Source: CAZYPH01 sp964649095 (lineage in GTDB: Bacteria > Bdellovibrionota > UBA1018 > UBA923). Taken from it: a stretch of 42,716 nucleotides of DNA. The notes below the pieces were generated by a model. The model did no database searches and was not told the DNA's origin. It saw only the letters and a program-made list of their open reading frames with translations. This document shows, one piece after another, positions 8,775-17,762 of the stretch (position 1 is its first letter; each line of letters opens with the position of its first letter). A program made the position numbers and the translations under genes. The DNA is taken from positions 1 to 42,716 of the forward strand of contig CAZYPH010000007.1 in the NCBI GenBank assembly GCA_964649095.1, read 5' to 3'.

Positions 8775-9743
8775 ATGTCTATATTAAAACCAAAAGCCAC
8801 TCGAGCAGCCTTCGGCGAAGCATTAGTGCAACTTGGAAAACAGTACTCTGAAGTCGTTGTCTGCGACGCCGATTTGTCAAAGTCGACAAAATCAGAACTA
8901 TTTGCCAAAGAATTTCCCAATCGCTTTTTTCAGCTCGGTATTGCAGAAGCCAATATGATTGGTACGGGCGCGGGACTTGCGTTGTCGGGCTATATTCCGT
9001 TCATCTGCTCATTCGGATGTTTTTTAACAGGACGTTATGATCAGATCCGCATGTCAGTAGCATACGCCAGAGCCCCTGTGCGCCTTATTGGCACCCACTC
9101 GGGAGTTGGCATTGGCGACGACGGCCATTCTCAGATGGGTTTAGAAGACCTAACGCTCATGAGATCACTACCTACAATGCAGGTATTTCAACCCTGTGAT
9201 GAAGTTGAAACCAAAGCACTCCTGCAGTACTTGGTTGAAGACCCTGTAGCACGCAAGCTGCCGGCCTATGTGCGCTTAACCCGGCAAAACTTAGCGGCTG
9301 TACACACAACTGATTATAAATTTCAGGCTGGTAAACTAGATTTGATAAGTGTTTCAGGCCATAAAGTGGCGATCTTCGCTTCGGGCGCTACAGTTCAAGA
9401 AGCGCTTCAGGCTAGCAATGAACTCGCACTACAAGGCATCAATACTGATGTCATCAATGTACATACAATAAAACCCTTTGATGCCATTGGGCTAAAAACA
9501 CTGATGGACAAACATCAATATAAACTATTGGTATCTGTAGAAGACCACTACACAGAGGGCGGCTTAGGCTCGGTTCTTGCGGAAAATCTCACTAACTTTG
9601 GAGCGTCTACCAAGTTAATTCGATTGGGCGTAAAAGATACGTTCGGAGAGTCTGGCGAGGGGCCAGAACTTTACGAAAAGTTTGGGTTATCTGCCAATGC
9701 TATCTCTGCAACGATAAAAGAACACTCTCCTCAGGTTCGCTAA
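8775..9743 (+). CDS. Transketolase, C-terminal subunit
   Basis: The second half of the split transketolase: the pyrimidine-binding domain (residues ~1-180, with DADLSKSTK, FQLGIAEANMIGTGAGLALSG and THSGVGIGDDGHSQMGLEDL) and the C-terminal transketolase domain (to 322). The activating Glu of the TPP site is in GIAEANM. A clear AAAGGA ribosome-binding site lies 8-9 bases before the ATG, stronger than that of the first subunit. The two subunits should form an alpha2beta2 enzyme. The last 43 bases overlap the convergent glycosyltransferase gene, where a 10-bp inverted repeat (9756-9765 with 9784-9793) may slow transcription. Confidence 0.93.
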   Translation: MSILKPKATRAAFGEALVQLGKQYSEVVVCDADLSKSTKSELFAKEFPNRFFQLGIAEANMIGTGAGLALSGYIPFICSFGCFLTGRYDQIRMSVAYARAPVRLIGTHSGVGIGDDGHSQMGLEDLTLMRSLPTMQVFQPCDEVETKALLQYLVEDPVARKLPAYVRLTRQNLAAVHTTDYKFQAGKLDLISVSGHKVAIFASGATVQEALQASNELALQGINTDVINVHTIKPFDAIGLKTLMDKHQYKLLVSVEDHYTEGGLGSVLAENLTNFGASTKLIRLGVKDTFGESGEGPELYEKFGLSANAISATIKEHSPQVR

Positions 9744-11214
9744 CAACATGAACTGTTCGAGCTGCAGCTTTCAACTCTAGAGCGCAGCTCGAATTTGTCC
9801 AAACCGTAATGACCGAAGCGGGTTGGTCTGAAACTTCACGCTTTAAAGAAAGGCAATCAGCTTTCTTTTTTAGTTTGATTCTGAACATCCAATATAACGA
9901 CGTATCTAACTGATTATGGTCTCGGGTAGGGTGCCAAAAATAAATCGTATCACTCTCGAGCCTTAACAATGCACTCTTCAAAATTGTTAATTCAGGCACA
10001 CGATCGCGATAGAATTTAATACCTGTTGGCCAGTAGGAAGTGTTAGTTACAAAAGCCGTTAATAATAAGCCCACTGCTGCAACATAAGAGGCGCATACCA
10101 CTCTAGCTTCAGTTCTTGATTTTAAGACAGAGGTGTTTTGCCTATCAATAAGGCGACTTACTAGTTCGTAACTAATTACAATGGCAAGGGCTGGATACGC
10201 GGGTGCGATGTAATACCAAAACTTCCAGTGCATGGCGCTGAAGGCCCCGATAAATCCGAAAGATAGGATCAAGAAAAAATATTCTGGCTCTATTTTTTTT
10301 TGAACAATCAGCGATGCGCCCTGCTTTGCTGTGCGTAATAGAAATAACAAGAGCACTAACATCCAGGGCCAATACGACTTTAGTAAAATTTTTAGAAAAT
10401 AAAACGGCTCTAGGCTCTGTTCATGATTACGGCCTTCAAGGGCGCTAGCAAACAGTTGTTCACTGAAATACTTACCAACCGTAGCCATCTGTCCGTAGTG
10501 CTCTAAACAAAAATAAACACTCAGAATTCCGATAACACCAGGAACACAATACCACACCACACTTCGCCAGCTCAAAACGCGGCCAATAACGATCATCCCC
10601 AATAACATAGGCCACAATGCAACAGGTCCCTTTGAAAAAAGAGCCAAAAACATGCACGCCCCCGCAAACAACAGACGTAACTTTGTTTTATTTCTTTCAG
10701 ACTCAAAAAAAATAGGTATTAATATATATATTGATAAATAGATAAAAAATTCTAAGACGGGTTCGATATACCCGCGCACGGAACTCAAAATAAAATCGCG
10801 GGTGGTCAGTAGAACAAAAACCGTGACCCAAGAATACATTAATGAACGCTTAAATATACGACGACTAGTTAAAGCAACCAAACAAACAACACCAAATGCG
10901 CTTGTTCGTTGCACCAAATGAAATGCAAAATCGTTGACACCAAATATTTTATAGGCCAGTGCAACTAGCCATAGATAGAGTGGAGGGTGATCGATCAATT
11001 CTTGATGTTGATAAAACGGCGGCCAAAACACACCGGTCTCCAACATGTGCCTAGCCATCGAGGCACGCAACGCACCATCAATCGTAGGCACGGGAATGTA
11101 GCGTATTTGTCCAAAGAAAATGACGCACGCCAACGCTAATAATAACAAAAGAATCGCATTATGTGCTGACTGCAATGAGCGGAATTGCTGTTGGAAATCT
11201 TTTATAAATTTCAT
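9700..11214 (-). CDS. GT-C family membrane glycosyltransferase (PMT_2/ArnT-like)
   Basis: A polytopic inner-membrane protein that probably transfers a sugar from a polyprenyl-phosphate donor on the periplasmic face. I start it at the ATG at 11214 (504 residues), because the longer frame would overlap the divergent oxidoreductase gene. After helix 1 comes a periplasmic loop with the acidic catalytic position (PTIDGALRASMARHMLETG) and the HPPLYLWLVALAYKIFG block, both typical of the PMT_2/ArnT family. About ten further hydrophobic helices and a soluble C-terminal tail follow. Acceptor and sugar are unknown. It is the first of four GT-C genes in the window. Confidence 0.82.
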   Translation of the reverse strand: MKFIKDFQQQFRSLQSAHNAILLLLLALACVIFFGQIRYIPVPTIDGALRASMARHMLETGVFWPPFYQHQELIDHPPLYLWLVALAYKIFGVNDFAFHLVQRTSAFGVVCLVALTSRRIFKRSLMYSWVTVFVLLTTRDFILSSVRGYIEPVLEFFIYLSIYILIPIFFESERNKTKLRLLFAGACMFLALFSKGPVALWPMLLGMIVIGRVLSWRSVVWYCVPGVIGILSVYFCLEHYGQMATVGKYFSEQLFASALEGRNHEQSLEPFYFLKILLKSYWPWMLVLLLFLLRTAKQGASLIVQKKIEPEYFFLILSFGFIGAFSAMHWKFWYYIAPAYPALAIVISYELVSRLIDRQNTSVLKSRTEARVVCASYVAAVGLLLTAFVTNTSYWPTGIKFYRDRVPELTILKSALLRLESDTIYFWHPTRDHNQLDTSLYWMFRIKLKKKADCLSLKREVSDQPASVITVWTNSSCALELKAAARTVHVVSEPEESVLLSLQR

Positions 11215-11226
11215 TACTATAAACCT

Positions 11227-12270
11227 ATGCGTGTCGCTCGTGTTCATCAACATGGTGGTTTTGATTGTATAAAAACGGAATCTAGTGGGACAGACTCCGT
11301 TCCTAACCTGCCATCCGACCAACACGTGTTGGTAAAAATCAAAGCCATCGGTTTAAACCATCTCGATACGTGGGTGCGCCGTGGTGTCCCCGGTCATACG
11401 TTTCCACTTCCGATCATTTTATCTAGTGACGCTACAGGGGTTATTGAAAAAGTAGGTTCGAGTGTTACGGCATTTAAACCAAACGACCGCGTCATCATTA
11501 ACCCGGGAACATCGTGCGGCCATTGCCTTGCTTGTCGCTCGAATCACGACAACCTCTGTTCAAAATGGGGCTTAATGGGTGAAACAACAGATGGCGTGGC
11601 ACGCGAGTACCTTGCAATACATCAAAATCAACTAGCACTATTACCGGCCCACTTGAGTTTTGAGCAAGGGGCCTGCATTCCGATCAATTACGTAACGGCT
11701 TGGCAAATGCTAGTTACCAAAGCACAGGTCAAGCCCGGAGAAACCATTTTAATTATCGGTGCCGGCAGTGGTGTAAACATAGCTTGTTTACAAATCGCAA
11801 AGCTTTTTGGACTGCAGATTTTTGTTTCATCAAACGATAGCGAAAAATTAAAACGTGCCCACACTTTAGGTGCACATCGATTGATCAACACCAATGAAAC
11901 ACAAGTTTTAGATTTTGTTAAAAACCACACTGCAAAACAAGGTGTTGACGTTGTGGTCGACCATGTGGGGCAAGAGACCTTTGCAACCAGCATACGATGT
12001 CTGAAGCGGGGCGGCCGATTGGTAAGCTGCGGCGCTACGACAGGAGCAAAAATCGAGCTCGATTGGAAATTAATATTCTTTAAAAATCTCAGTCTACTAG
12101 GCAGTACCTACGGAACTCGATCTCATTTTTTCGAAGTGATGCGGCTTTTTGAGCTGAACCGTCTACACCCCGTCGTAGATCGTGTTTTGAAGTTTGACGA
12201 AATGGCGACGGCCCACGAACTTCTAGAACAACGAAAGGTCTTCGGAAAGATTGTTGTTACATTTTCTTAA
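11227..12270 (+). CDS. Zinc-binding MDR-superfamily dehydrogenase (quinone oxidoreductase/alcohol dehydrogenase type)
   Basis: A medium-chain dehydrogenase/reductase of 347 residues, starting at the ATG at 11227 (MRVARVHQHGGF); the upstream extension would lie in the neighbouring gene's start. It has a GroES-like fold with GLNHLDTWVRRG and GVIEKVGSSV. A structural zinc loop has four Cys (CGHCLACRSNHDNLC). The Rossmann segment reads ILIIGAGSGVN, and GVDVVVDHVGQETF follows. The cysteine loop sets it apart from zinc-free quinone reductases. The catalytic-zinc Cys seen in classical ADHs appears replaced by Asn/His around residues 37-39. It diverges from the GT-C gene with only 12 bases between starts. 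The substrate is unknown. Confidence 0.85.
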   Translation: MRVARVHQHGGFDCIKTESSGTDSVPNLPSDQHVLVKIKAIGLNHLDTWVRRGVPGHTFPLPIILSSDATGVIEKVGSSVTAFKPNDRVIINPGTSCGHCLACRSNHDNLCSKWGLMGETTDGVAREYLAIHQNQLALLPAHLSFEQGACIPINYVTAWQMLVTKAQVKPGETILIIGAGSGVNIACLQIAKLFGLQIFVSSNDSEKLKRAHTLGAHRLINTNETQVLDFVKNHTAKQGVDVVVDHVGQETFATSIRCLKRGGRLVSCGATTGAKIELDWKLIFFKNLSLLGSTYGTRSHFFEVMRLFELNRLHPVVDRVLKFDEMATAHELLEQRKVFGKIVVTFS

Positions 12271-12276
12271 CACTGA

Positions 12277-12894
12277 TTACTGTTGGAACAACGCTGGCAA
12301 GCCAGACTGCTTGCTTTCGATTTTCATCTTTCTCACTTCTAATGCCTGAATTTGCACGATGGCAAACACGACATAACTAAGTCCGAAAAATAAAAAAGCA
12401 TTCCGACGCGAAATAACAAACGATCGGCGTGCGGCTCGAACTAAAAAAAGCCCTAAAATAATTAATAACCCAACATCACCCCAATAGTTAAAGCTAAGTG
12501 GCACCAACAAAGGCATCACGGCGACAACACGAAACATAACTTTCGTGCAGTACGTAAAAGTCTTAGGTGTTTTAATGAGCTGCGCCCCTATCCAAAGCAA
12601 TACCGAAATCAAAACACCGTGTACGACTACCAAAACAGGCACACGCATGACCCCAAGTAACAAATCAACACGGTCTGGATTTACCCCTAGATAACGGGCC
12701 CACAAAACAGCGACAATTAGACTCAGCGCGACCACTAAGAATCCGTAGAAATTCAATTGAAACTCACTACCAGTTGCGACTTCTGTAGCCCAAGTGGGCT
12801 CCACACGATAACGCAACAAATCAGAAACAAGCCCACGAAAATTCGCTGTAACATCAGCAAGATATTTCTTTATTAACCACTTAATTAAACGCAT
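12277..12894 (-). CDS. Small polytopic membrane protein (Yip1-like), function unknown
   Basis: A 205-residue protein with an amphipathic, basic N-terminus (MRLIKWLIKKYLAD) and about five hydrophobic helices (residues ~48-66, 80-105, 118-135, 140-155 and 168-185). The layout resembles Yip1/DUF1282-type membrane proteins, but I see no diagnostic motif. It converges on the oxidoreductase gene with 6 bases between and is divergent from the KimA-like permease, 67 bases away. The basic N-terminus suggests a cytoplasmic start. I do not recognise the protein. Confidence 0.7.
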   Translation of the reverse strand: MRLIKWLIKKYLADVTANFRGLVSDLLRYRVEPTWATEVATGSEFQLNFYGFLVVALSLIVAVLWARYLGVNPDRVDLLLGVMRVPVLVVVHGVLISVLLWIGAQLIKTPKTFTYCTKVMFRVVAVMPLLVPLSFNYWGDVGLLIILGLFLVRAARRSFVISRRNAFLFFGLSYVVFAIVQIQALEVRKMKIESKQSGLPALFQQ

Positions 12895-12961
12895 TTTCTG
12901 TATTCTAAGGCACGTAAATCTTGCTGGCTATAAGGTTTTGGGTGTAGCTCTTTTAGTATAT

Positions 12962-14782
12962 ATGTTTAAAAATTTTAAACGCACCTTATTGGGTAATCCG
13001 ATCGCCTCAAAACATGCCGACCACCAACGCCTAACAAAACGACGGGCGTTAGCAGTGTTCTCGTCCGATGCGCTGTCGTCGGTTGCCTATGCCAGTGAAG
13101 AAGTTTTACTCGTGCTCATGCTCTCGGGCGCAGTGTTCTTAAAATTTTCGATTCCAATCTCGCTCGCCATTGTTGGTCTATTGGCCATTGTAGTTGTTTC
13201 GTATACTCAAACGATTCACGAGTATCCGAATGGCGGTGGTGCCTACGTGGTTGCTCATGAAAACTTGGGTGAACATGCCGGACTCACTGCCGGCGCTGCC
13301 CTTCTTATTGATTACGTGTTGACCGTAGCTGTTAGTGTGGCTGCAGGTATTGCTGCAATTACCTCTGCCTTTCCGTCACTCGAAGGGCATCGCATTGCGT
13401 TGTGTATGATTGCCATCGGGACATTAATGTTTATGAACTTGCGCGGTATTCGTGAATCCGCAGGCATCTTTGCTATTCCAACGTATGCCTTTGTTGTTTC
13501 TATTTTCGTAACACTCGGCGTTGGATTTTATAAATTTTCGACTGGTGAATTTGCGCACGTAGACCCACCAGAACTAAACGTGGTAGAGCCGTTTTCTCTA
13601 TTCGTATTGTTGCGAGCCTTTTCGTCGGGATGTACCGCGATGACTGGGGTTGAGGCTATTAGTAACGGCGTGCCTGTTTTTCAAAAGCCTGAAGCAAAGA
13701 ATGCCGCACGCACACTAATCATAATGACGCTGATTCTTTCATCGATGTTTTTTGGAATTACGTTTTTATCCCACTATCATGGCATTGTACCCAACGGTGG
13801 CGAAACAGTGCTGTCACAACTTACGCGTAGTATTCATGGCACGTCGTGGGCCTATTATTTTGTGCAGGTCTTCACGATGGGTATTCTCATTCTCGCAGCG
13901 AATACTAGTTTTGCAGACTTTCCCCGCTTAGCGTCGTTATTAGCAAAAGATCGTTATTTACCGCGACAGCTAGCTAGTGTGGGTGATCGTTTAGTCTTTT
14001 CAAACGGCATTTTAGCGCTTGGTTTTTTAGCTATTATTTTGGTCATACTCTTCAATGCCAACACCCATGCGCTGATTCCGCTCTATGCCGTAGGTGTGTT
14101 TTTATCGTTTACATTGTCGCAGGTGGGCATGGTACGCCACTGGTATAAAAACAAGCCTGCAGGCTGGCTGAAACATGCTTTAGTCAACGCTGTCGGCGGC
14201 TTTTTGACAGCCATCGTAACCATCATATTTGTCGTTACCAAATTCACCCACGGCGCCTGGGCTGTCGTTGTATTGATTCCATTATTTATTGCGATGTTTT
14301 TACGCATTAAACACCACTACGTTTCTGTAGGAAAACAACTGTCTCTTATAGGAGCCGATCCGGCACGCTACGCTACACACTTAAAACATACTGTTCTTCT
14401 ACCGATCTCGGGAATTCACAAAGGTGTCATCGAGGCGCTCCGTTATGCCCAGTCGATGGCGTCGGATGTACGAGCCGTTTACGTCGAGATTGACCATGCT
14501 ACTACCGAGCGCCTGCAACAGGAATGGCAGCGTTGGGGACGCGGGGTGCCACTCGTTGTTTTAAAAAGCCCCTATCGATCAATCATGAGTCCGTTCCTGC
14601 GTTACGTGGATGAAGTCGAAGAAGCCGCTTCAGACGATATGATCACGGTGATTATTCCAGAATTTGTAACTGCAAAATGGTGGCAGCAACTACTACATAA
14701 CCAAACAGCTATATTTATTAGAACTGCATTGATGTTTAAGAGAGGCAAAGTAGTAACCAGCGTACGCTACCACCTCAATTAG
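12962..14782 (+). CDS. kimA: KimA/YdaO-type potassium importer of the APC superfamily
   Basis: A 606-residue permease closely resembling Bacillus KimA, a high-affinity K+/H+ symporter, along the whole N-terminal half: KRTLLGNPI, LTKRRALAVFSSDALSSVAY, YPNGGGAYVVAHENLG, LLIDYVLTVAVSVAAG and MNLRGIRESA. Twelve helices and a ~140-residue soluble C-terminal domain follow, as in KimA. I chose the ATG at 12962, which gives the family's usual start; a TTG 24 bases upstream is less likely. In Bacillus the gene is controlled by a c-di-AMP riboswitch, but the 67-base gap here is too short to hold one. General amino-acid permease is the alternative annotation. Confidence 0.85.
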   Translation: MFKNFKRTLLGNPIASKHADHQRLTKRRALAVFSSDALSSVAYASEEVLLVLMLSGAVFLKFSIPISLAIVGLLAIVVVSYTQTIHEYPNGGGAYVVAHENLGEHAGLTAGAALLIDYVLTVAVSVAAGIAAITSAFPSLEGHRIALCMIAIGTLMFMNLRGIRESAGIFAIPTYAFVVSIFVTLGVGFYKFSTGEFAHVDPPELNVVEPFSLFVLLRAFSSGCTAMTGVEAISNGVPVFQKPEAKNAARTLIIMTLILSSMFFGITFLSHYHGIVPNGGETVLSQLTRSIHGTSWAYYFVQVFTMGILILAANTSFADFPRLASLLAKDRYLPRQLASVGDRLVFSNGILALGFLAIILVILFNANTHALIPLYAVGVFLSFTLSQVGMVRHWYKNKPAGWLKHALVNAVGGFLTAIVTIIFVVTKFTHGAWAVVVLIPLFIAMFLRIKHHYVSVGKQLSLIGADPARYATHLKHTVLLPISGIHKGVIEALRYAQSMASDVRAVYVEIDHATTERLQQEWQRWGRGVPLVVLKSPYRSIMSPFLRYVDEVEEAASDDMITVIIPEFVTAKWWQQLLHNQTAIFIRTALMFKRGKVVTSVRYHLN

Positions 14783-14804
14783 GCTGATAAGACACATAGT
14801 TTAC

Positions 14805-15908
14805 ATGTTAAAGAACATTTCAAAATGGATCGATTCTCAACGCATCAAAACCGGTGGTTTATTGGTTCCGACACTTACACCGTGTGCCCCGTTTGGAGAT
14901 GAACTTAACGAGTTTGCATCGAACACCAATCGCGCTTTAACACCTTGGCGGACCAAGCCCTATCAACGTTGGTTTCTATTTGTGGCCCTTAAGCAGAAAC
15001 AGTCGAATCGTCGTTTGTTTATCACACAAGAGTTTCACGTCTCACACACCTTCAACGACTATATCAGTGTGCTGCCCATACGCACGCTGAGACCTACATT
15101 GCTGTCCAATATTGCTACGTTAATCGACCCTTATGCCGCCGCTAGCGAAGAAAAAACGTTTGCTGTTATCAAATCAAACCTCCTAAATAAAAGCTTTTCG
15201 TTTATCGACTACACAACTCCACGGCTTGAATTAGATGGGCATATGTATCGCGGTGGCCCTCACGAACTTTCAGCATCTAACTACGCCAAGGATTACAAAG
15301 TTTCGTTCGCAGGAAAAATTAATAAAGAAGTCGTACTACTGGGGCAAGGTGGTTACATCACCAATGGTTATGCTCTGCTGCAACCGCAAATTCTATTTAG
15401 CGCTGAAGTTATCATGCATGAGACGGCCACTCGCTATGAAGGCGAAGGTTTTTTGATTCATGAAAAATTCGATGTTAATTTTCTTAACTCAAATATCACA
15501 CGCAACTGCGTGACTATTGAAGATTCTATTATTGGAATTATATATATTTATTTTAATATCAATAGCACGCCCGACTTTGCTACAGTAGTTGGGCCGTTTG
15601 GTCGTCACCACTTCGTAGCCACACAAATTAGCTGGAAGGCAAATCAACAATTCGGTACCACTCAGTATGAAGTTGTCTTAAAAAATGATGATCAATCAGA
15701 GTTTTATCGAAAAAATCTTACTGAAATATATCGTCATTCGAATACCACGACAGGTCTCGCCTCAAATATAACCGTTCAAATGAAGCAGGTGGCGCACGCT
15801 GCGAGTGAACGCCGTGTTGTTCTTTTGGAACAATCAAAAACAGCATACCAGCCCGATACCTCTAAAAACTGCTCCGTGAAATATGCTGTGTTATTAGAAA
15901 CAGTTTAG
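14805..15908 (+). CDS. Conserved-looking hypothetical protein, 367 residues
   Basis: I do not recognise this protein. It starts at an ATG 22 bases after the KimA-like gene and is probably co-transcribed with it. It has no signal peptide and no convincing membrane helix. The sequence is rich in alternating beta-strand patterns with many aromatic and polar residues (for example HMYRGGPHEL, NAFASNT-type turns and FGTTQYEVVL). The TPCAPFGDEL and VVGPFGRHHFVATQISW stretches hint at a lipocalin or AttH/tocopherol-cyclase-like double barrel, but no motif fixes this. Its stop overlaps the convergent GT-C gene by 4 bases. Codon use looks like the neighbours, so it is likely a real gene. Confidence 0.75.
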   Translation: MLKNISKWIDSQRIKTGGLLVPTLTPCAPFGDELNEFASNTNRALTPWRTKPYQRWFLFVALKQKQSNRRLFITQEFHVSHTFNDYISVLPIRTLRPTLLSNIATLIDPYAAASEEKTFAVIKSNLLNKSFSFIDYTTPRLELDGHMYRGGPHELSASNYAKDYKVSFAGKINKEVVLLGQGGYITNGYALLQPQILFSAEVIMHETATRYEGEGFLIHEKFDVNFLNSNITRNCVTIEDSIIGIIYIYFNINSTPDFATVVGPFGRHHFVATQISWKANQQFGTTQYEVVLKNDDQSEFYRKNLTEIYRHSNTTTGLASNITVQMKQVAHAASERRVVLLEQSKTAYQPDTSKNCSVKYAVLLETV

Positions 15909-17743
15909 GGTTGCGTGCTGCCGGACAGTACGTCCCAACGGCGCGGGTCATCATGGATACCATCACAAACGTTATAACCTAGCTTTGACGCCCAATAGGC
16001 CCACTCAAAGATACTCTGAGCATTCCAGTGATCATCGATATCCGAAGAAAATTGGCGACGTCGTGCATAAGCCAACTCGGCATCAATTGGACGCACAAGC
16101 CATGTAACAGCCTGCTTGTTAGCCCCATTCACTACATATCCATTTTTATATATTACTGAATCTGTCGCAATTTCTTTAATATTTTGTTGAAGAATACGCG
16201 GCAAAGGCACGTCAGAGTAATACGTTTCCTGACTACTATCACCCAACCACCAGGCTACGTATTGAACGCCCTGCTGCCTCCAAAACTCTCTGGGGGCATG
16301 GGCCTGATTTTTGGCACACCACACAAAACCCGCCTTTTGATTAATTGAAAGAGGGCTCGAACCCCAAGCCGCGCCATGAGCGATAACGACCATCTCGGCC
16401 TCTTTTGGAAAAAGACTCTGGCGTGGATTAAGATCGTTGTGAAATCTTTCAGTGCCTGGCTCTATTCTTTGTCGTGCAGTCTGATAATCACGTAATCCGG
16501 TTGATATTAAAAAAACTACTATCGATGCCACACCGAGCCACTGCAAATACCCCATAATTTTGCCGCCGCGTTGCTCTTTCACCAGAGTCGCTAACTGGGC
16601 TACGCTAGCTATTAACACCCCCTTTGACAGACCAGAAATAACCCCAATCGGTATGGCATAATAATCGTGCATCTTGATTACTTTTAAGAATGTAAACTGA
16701 TACAAAAACTGACCAATAAAAAATGGCAGCGTGGCTAATATACATTTTTTTACATATATTCTTAGGTGAGTACTATTCTTATAAGCGATCCATGGAATCG
16801 AAACTGCGATTAAGCCGATCAACAACCAAGTACGATGCAGCCAATTTAATAGAATACTTTTATAAAATACCCACTCAAATCTTTCATGAAAGTCGCTGAC
16901 ATATAGTTTGCGAATACTAGGACCTGCCCATATCAACCACGGCAAATCACGATGGGCATTATATATAGAAGCATACATGTGGTAGCCGAGTGCACAGACG
17001 CCACCGAATAGAAATGGCCAGAGGCTAAGAATGGACTCAGGCACGCTACGTTGCCGTTGATAACCTTTCCATTGGGGCATTAGGCCGCAGTCATAGAAAA
17101 CAATTAACGCGCCGAAGAAACCGAACCATAACAGATAGGCCTGTGGGCGCGCGCCGCCAGCCAAGAAAAAGGCTACGACGGATAACAATATATATAAAAA
17201 CTTATTTAATGATTGTCCGGCATCACGGCCCTTAAGCAGCATAAAGACCCCCGCAAAGACCATAAAAACAGTGCGAGGATCTGTTAGAATATACGTGGAA
17301 TATTTTAGCCAATCCTTTTCATAAGCAAAAAAGGCTGCAATCAACACCGCCAGTGGCGGCCCTCCAAGGTGCCCACCAATAAAAAAGATAAGAACAATAG
17401 CCAGAAGCGAAAATCCCAGAGAAATTTTCTGCACGATTGGCTCATACAACTCACACTGCCCGTTTGTGGCCACGCGTACTACTTTCGCTTGCAGCCATTC
17501 AATTAAACTAAACTCCATCTGAAATGGATTGGTGCCAAAGTGCTGCTGTGGGGTATTAAGCGGCGTCCGATCGGGTAATTTACAGAAGAGAAAAATCATA
17601 CCACCCGTTTGTGCTTGTCGTTCAAACACATTTTCATGCGCCAAAGGCCAATTGGTGCGAGACCACTGCAGGCCCACAAAGCCTATTAAAATAGCTACAA
17701 GCACCCAGAAATGGCGCATTTTATTCAACTTCTGTACAAGCAT
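15905..17743 (-). CDS. GT-C-like polytopic membrane protein, probable glycosyltransferase
   Basis: A 612-residue protein from the ATG at 17743 (a TTG at 17758 and an ATG at 17719 are alternatives). One N-terminal helix is followed by a large first loop with HENVFERQAQTGG, the place where GT-C enzymes carry their acidic catalytic residues. About ten more helices and a periplasmic C-terminal domain of ~190 residues follow. The family signal is weaker than in the other three GT-C genes here. It follows murB by about 20 bases on the same strand, in the position where ddl, ftsQ, ftsA or ftsZ are often found, so it is likely transcribed with the cell-wall genes. The substrate is unknown. Confidence 0.7.
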   Translation of the reverse strand: MLVQKLNKMRHFWVLVAILIGFVGLQWSRTNWPLAHENVFERQAQTGGMIFLFCKLPDRTPLNTPQQHFGTNPFQMEFSLIEWLQAKVVRVATNGQCELYEPIVQKISLGFSLLAIVLIFFIGGHLGGPPLAVLIAAFFAYEKDWLKYSTYILTDPRTVFMVFAGVFMLLKGRDAGQSLNKFLYILLSVVAFFLAGGARPQAYLLWFGFFGALIVFYDCGLMPQWKGYQRQRSVPESILSLWPFLFGGVCALGYHMYASIYNAHRDLPWLIWAGPSIRKLYVSDFHERFEWVFYKSILLNWLHRTWLLIGLIAVSIPWIAYKNSTHLRIYVKKCILATLPFFIGQFLYQFTFLKVIKMHDYYAIPIGVISGLSKGVLIASVAQLATLVKEQRGGKIMGYLQWLGVASIVVFLISTGLRDYQTARQRIEPGTERFHNDLNPRQSLFPKEAEMVVIAHGAAWGSSPLSINQKAGFVWCAKNQAHAPREFWRQQGVQYVAWWLGDSSQETYYSDVPLPRILQQNIKEIATDSVIYKNGYVVNGANKQAVTWLVRPIDAELAYARRRQFSSDIDDHWNAQSIFEWAYWASKLGYNVCDGIHDDPRRWDVLSGSTQP

Positions 17744-17762
17744 GCAACCCAAATCCAACCAA

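Noticed and set aside
9756..9793. 10-bp inverted repeat (TTCGAGCTGC/GCAGCTCGAA) as a terminator of the transketolase operon
   Set aside because: No T-run follows, and it lies in the coding end of the convergent glycosyltransferase gene. Kept only as a weak possibility.
12895..12961. c-di-AMP (ydaO) riboswitch upstream of the KimA-like gene
   Set aside because: The gap between the divergent genes is only 67 bases, too short for the riboswitch, and none of its conserved motifs was seen.
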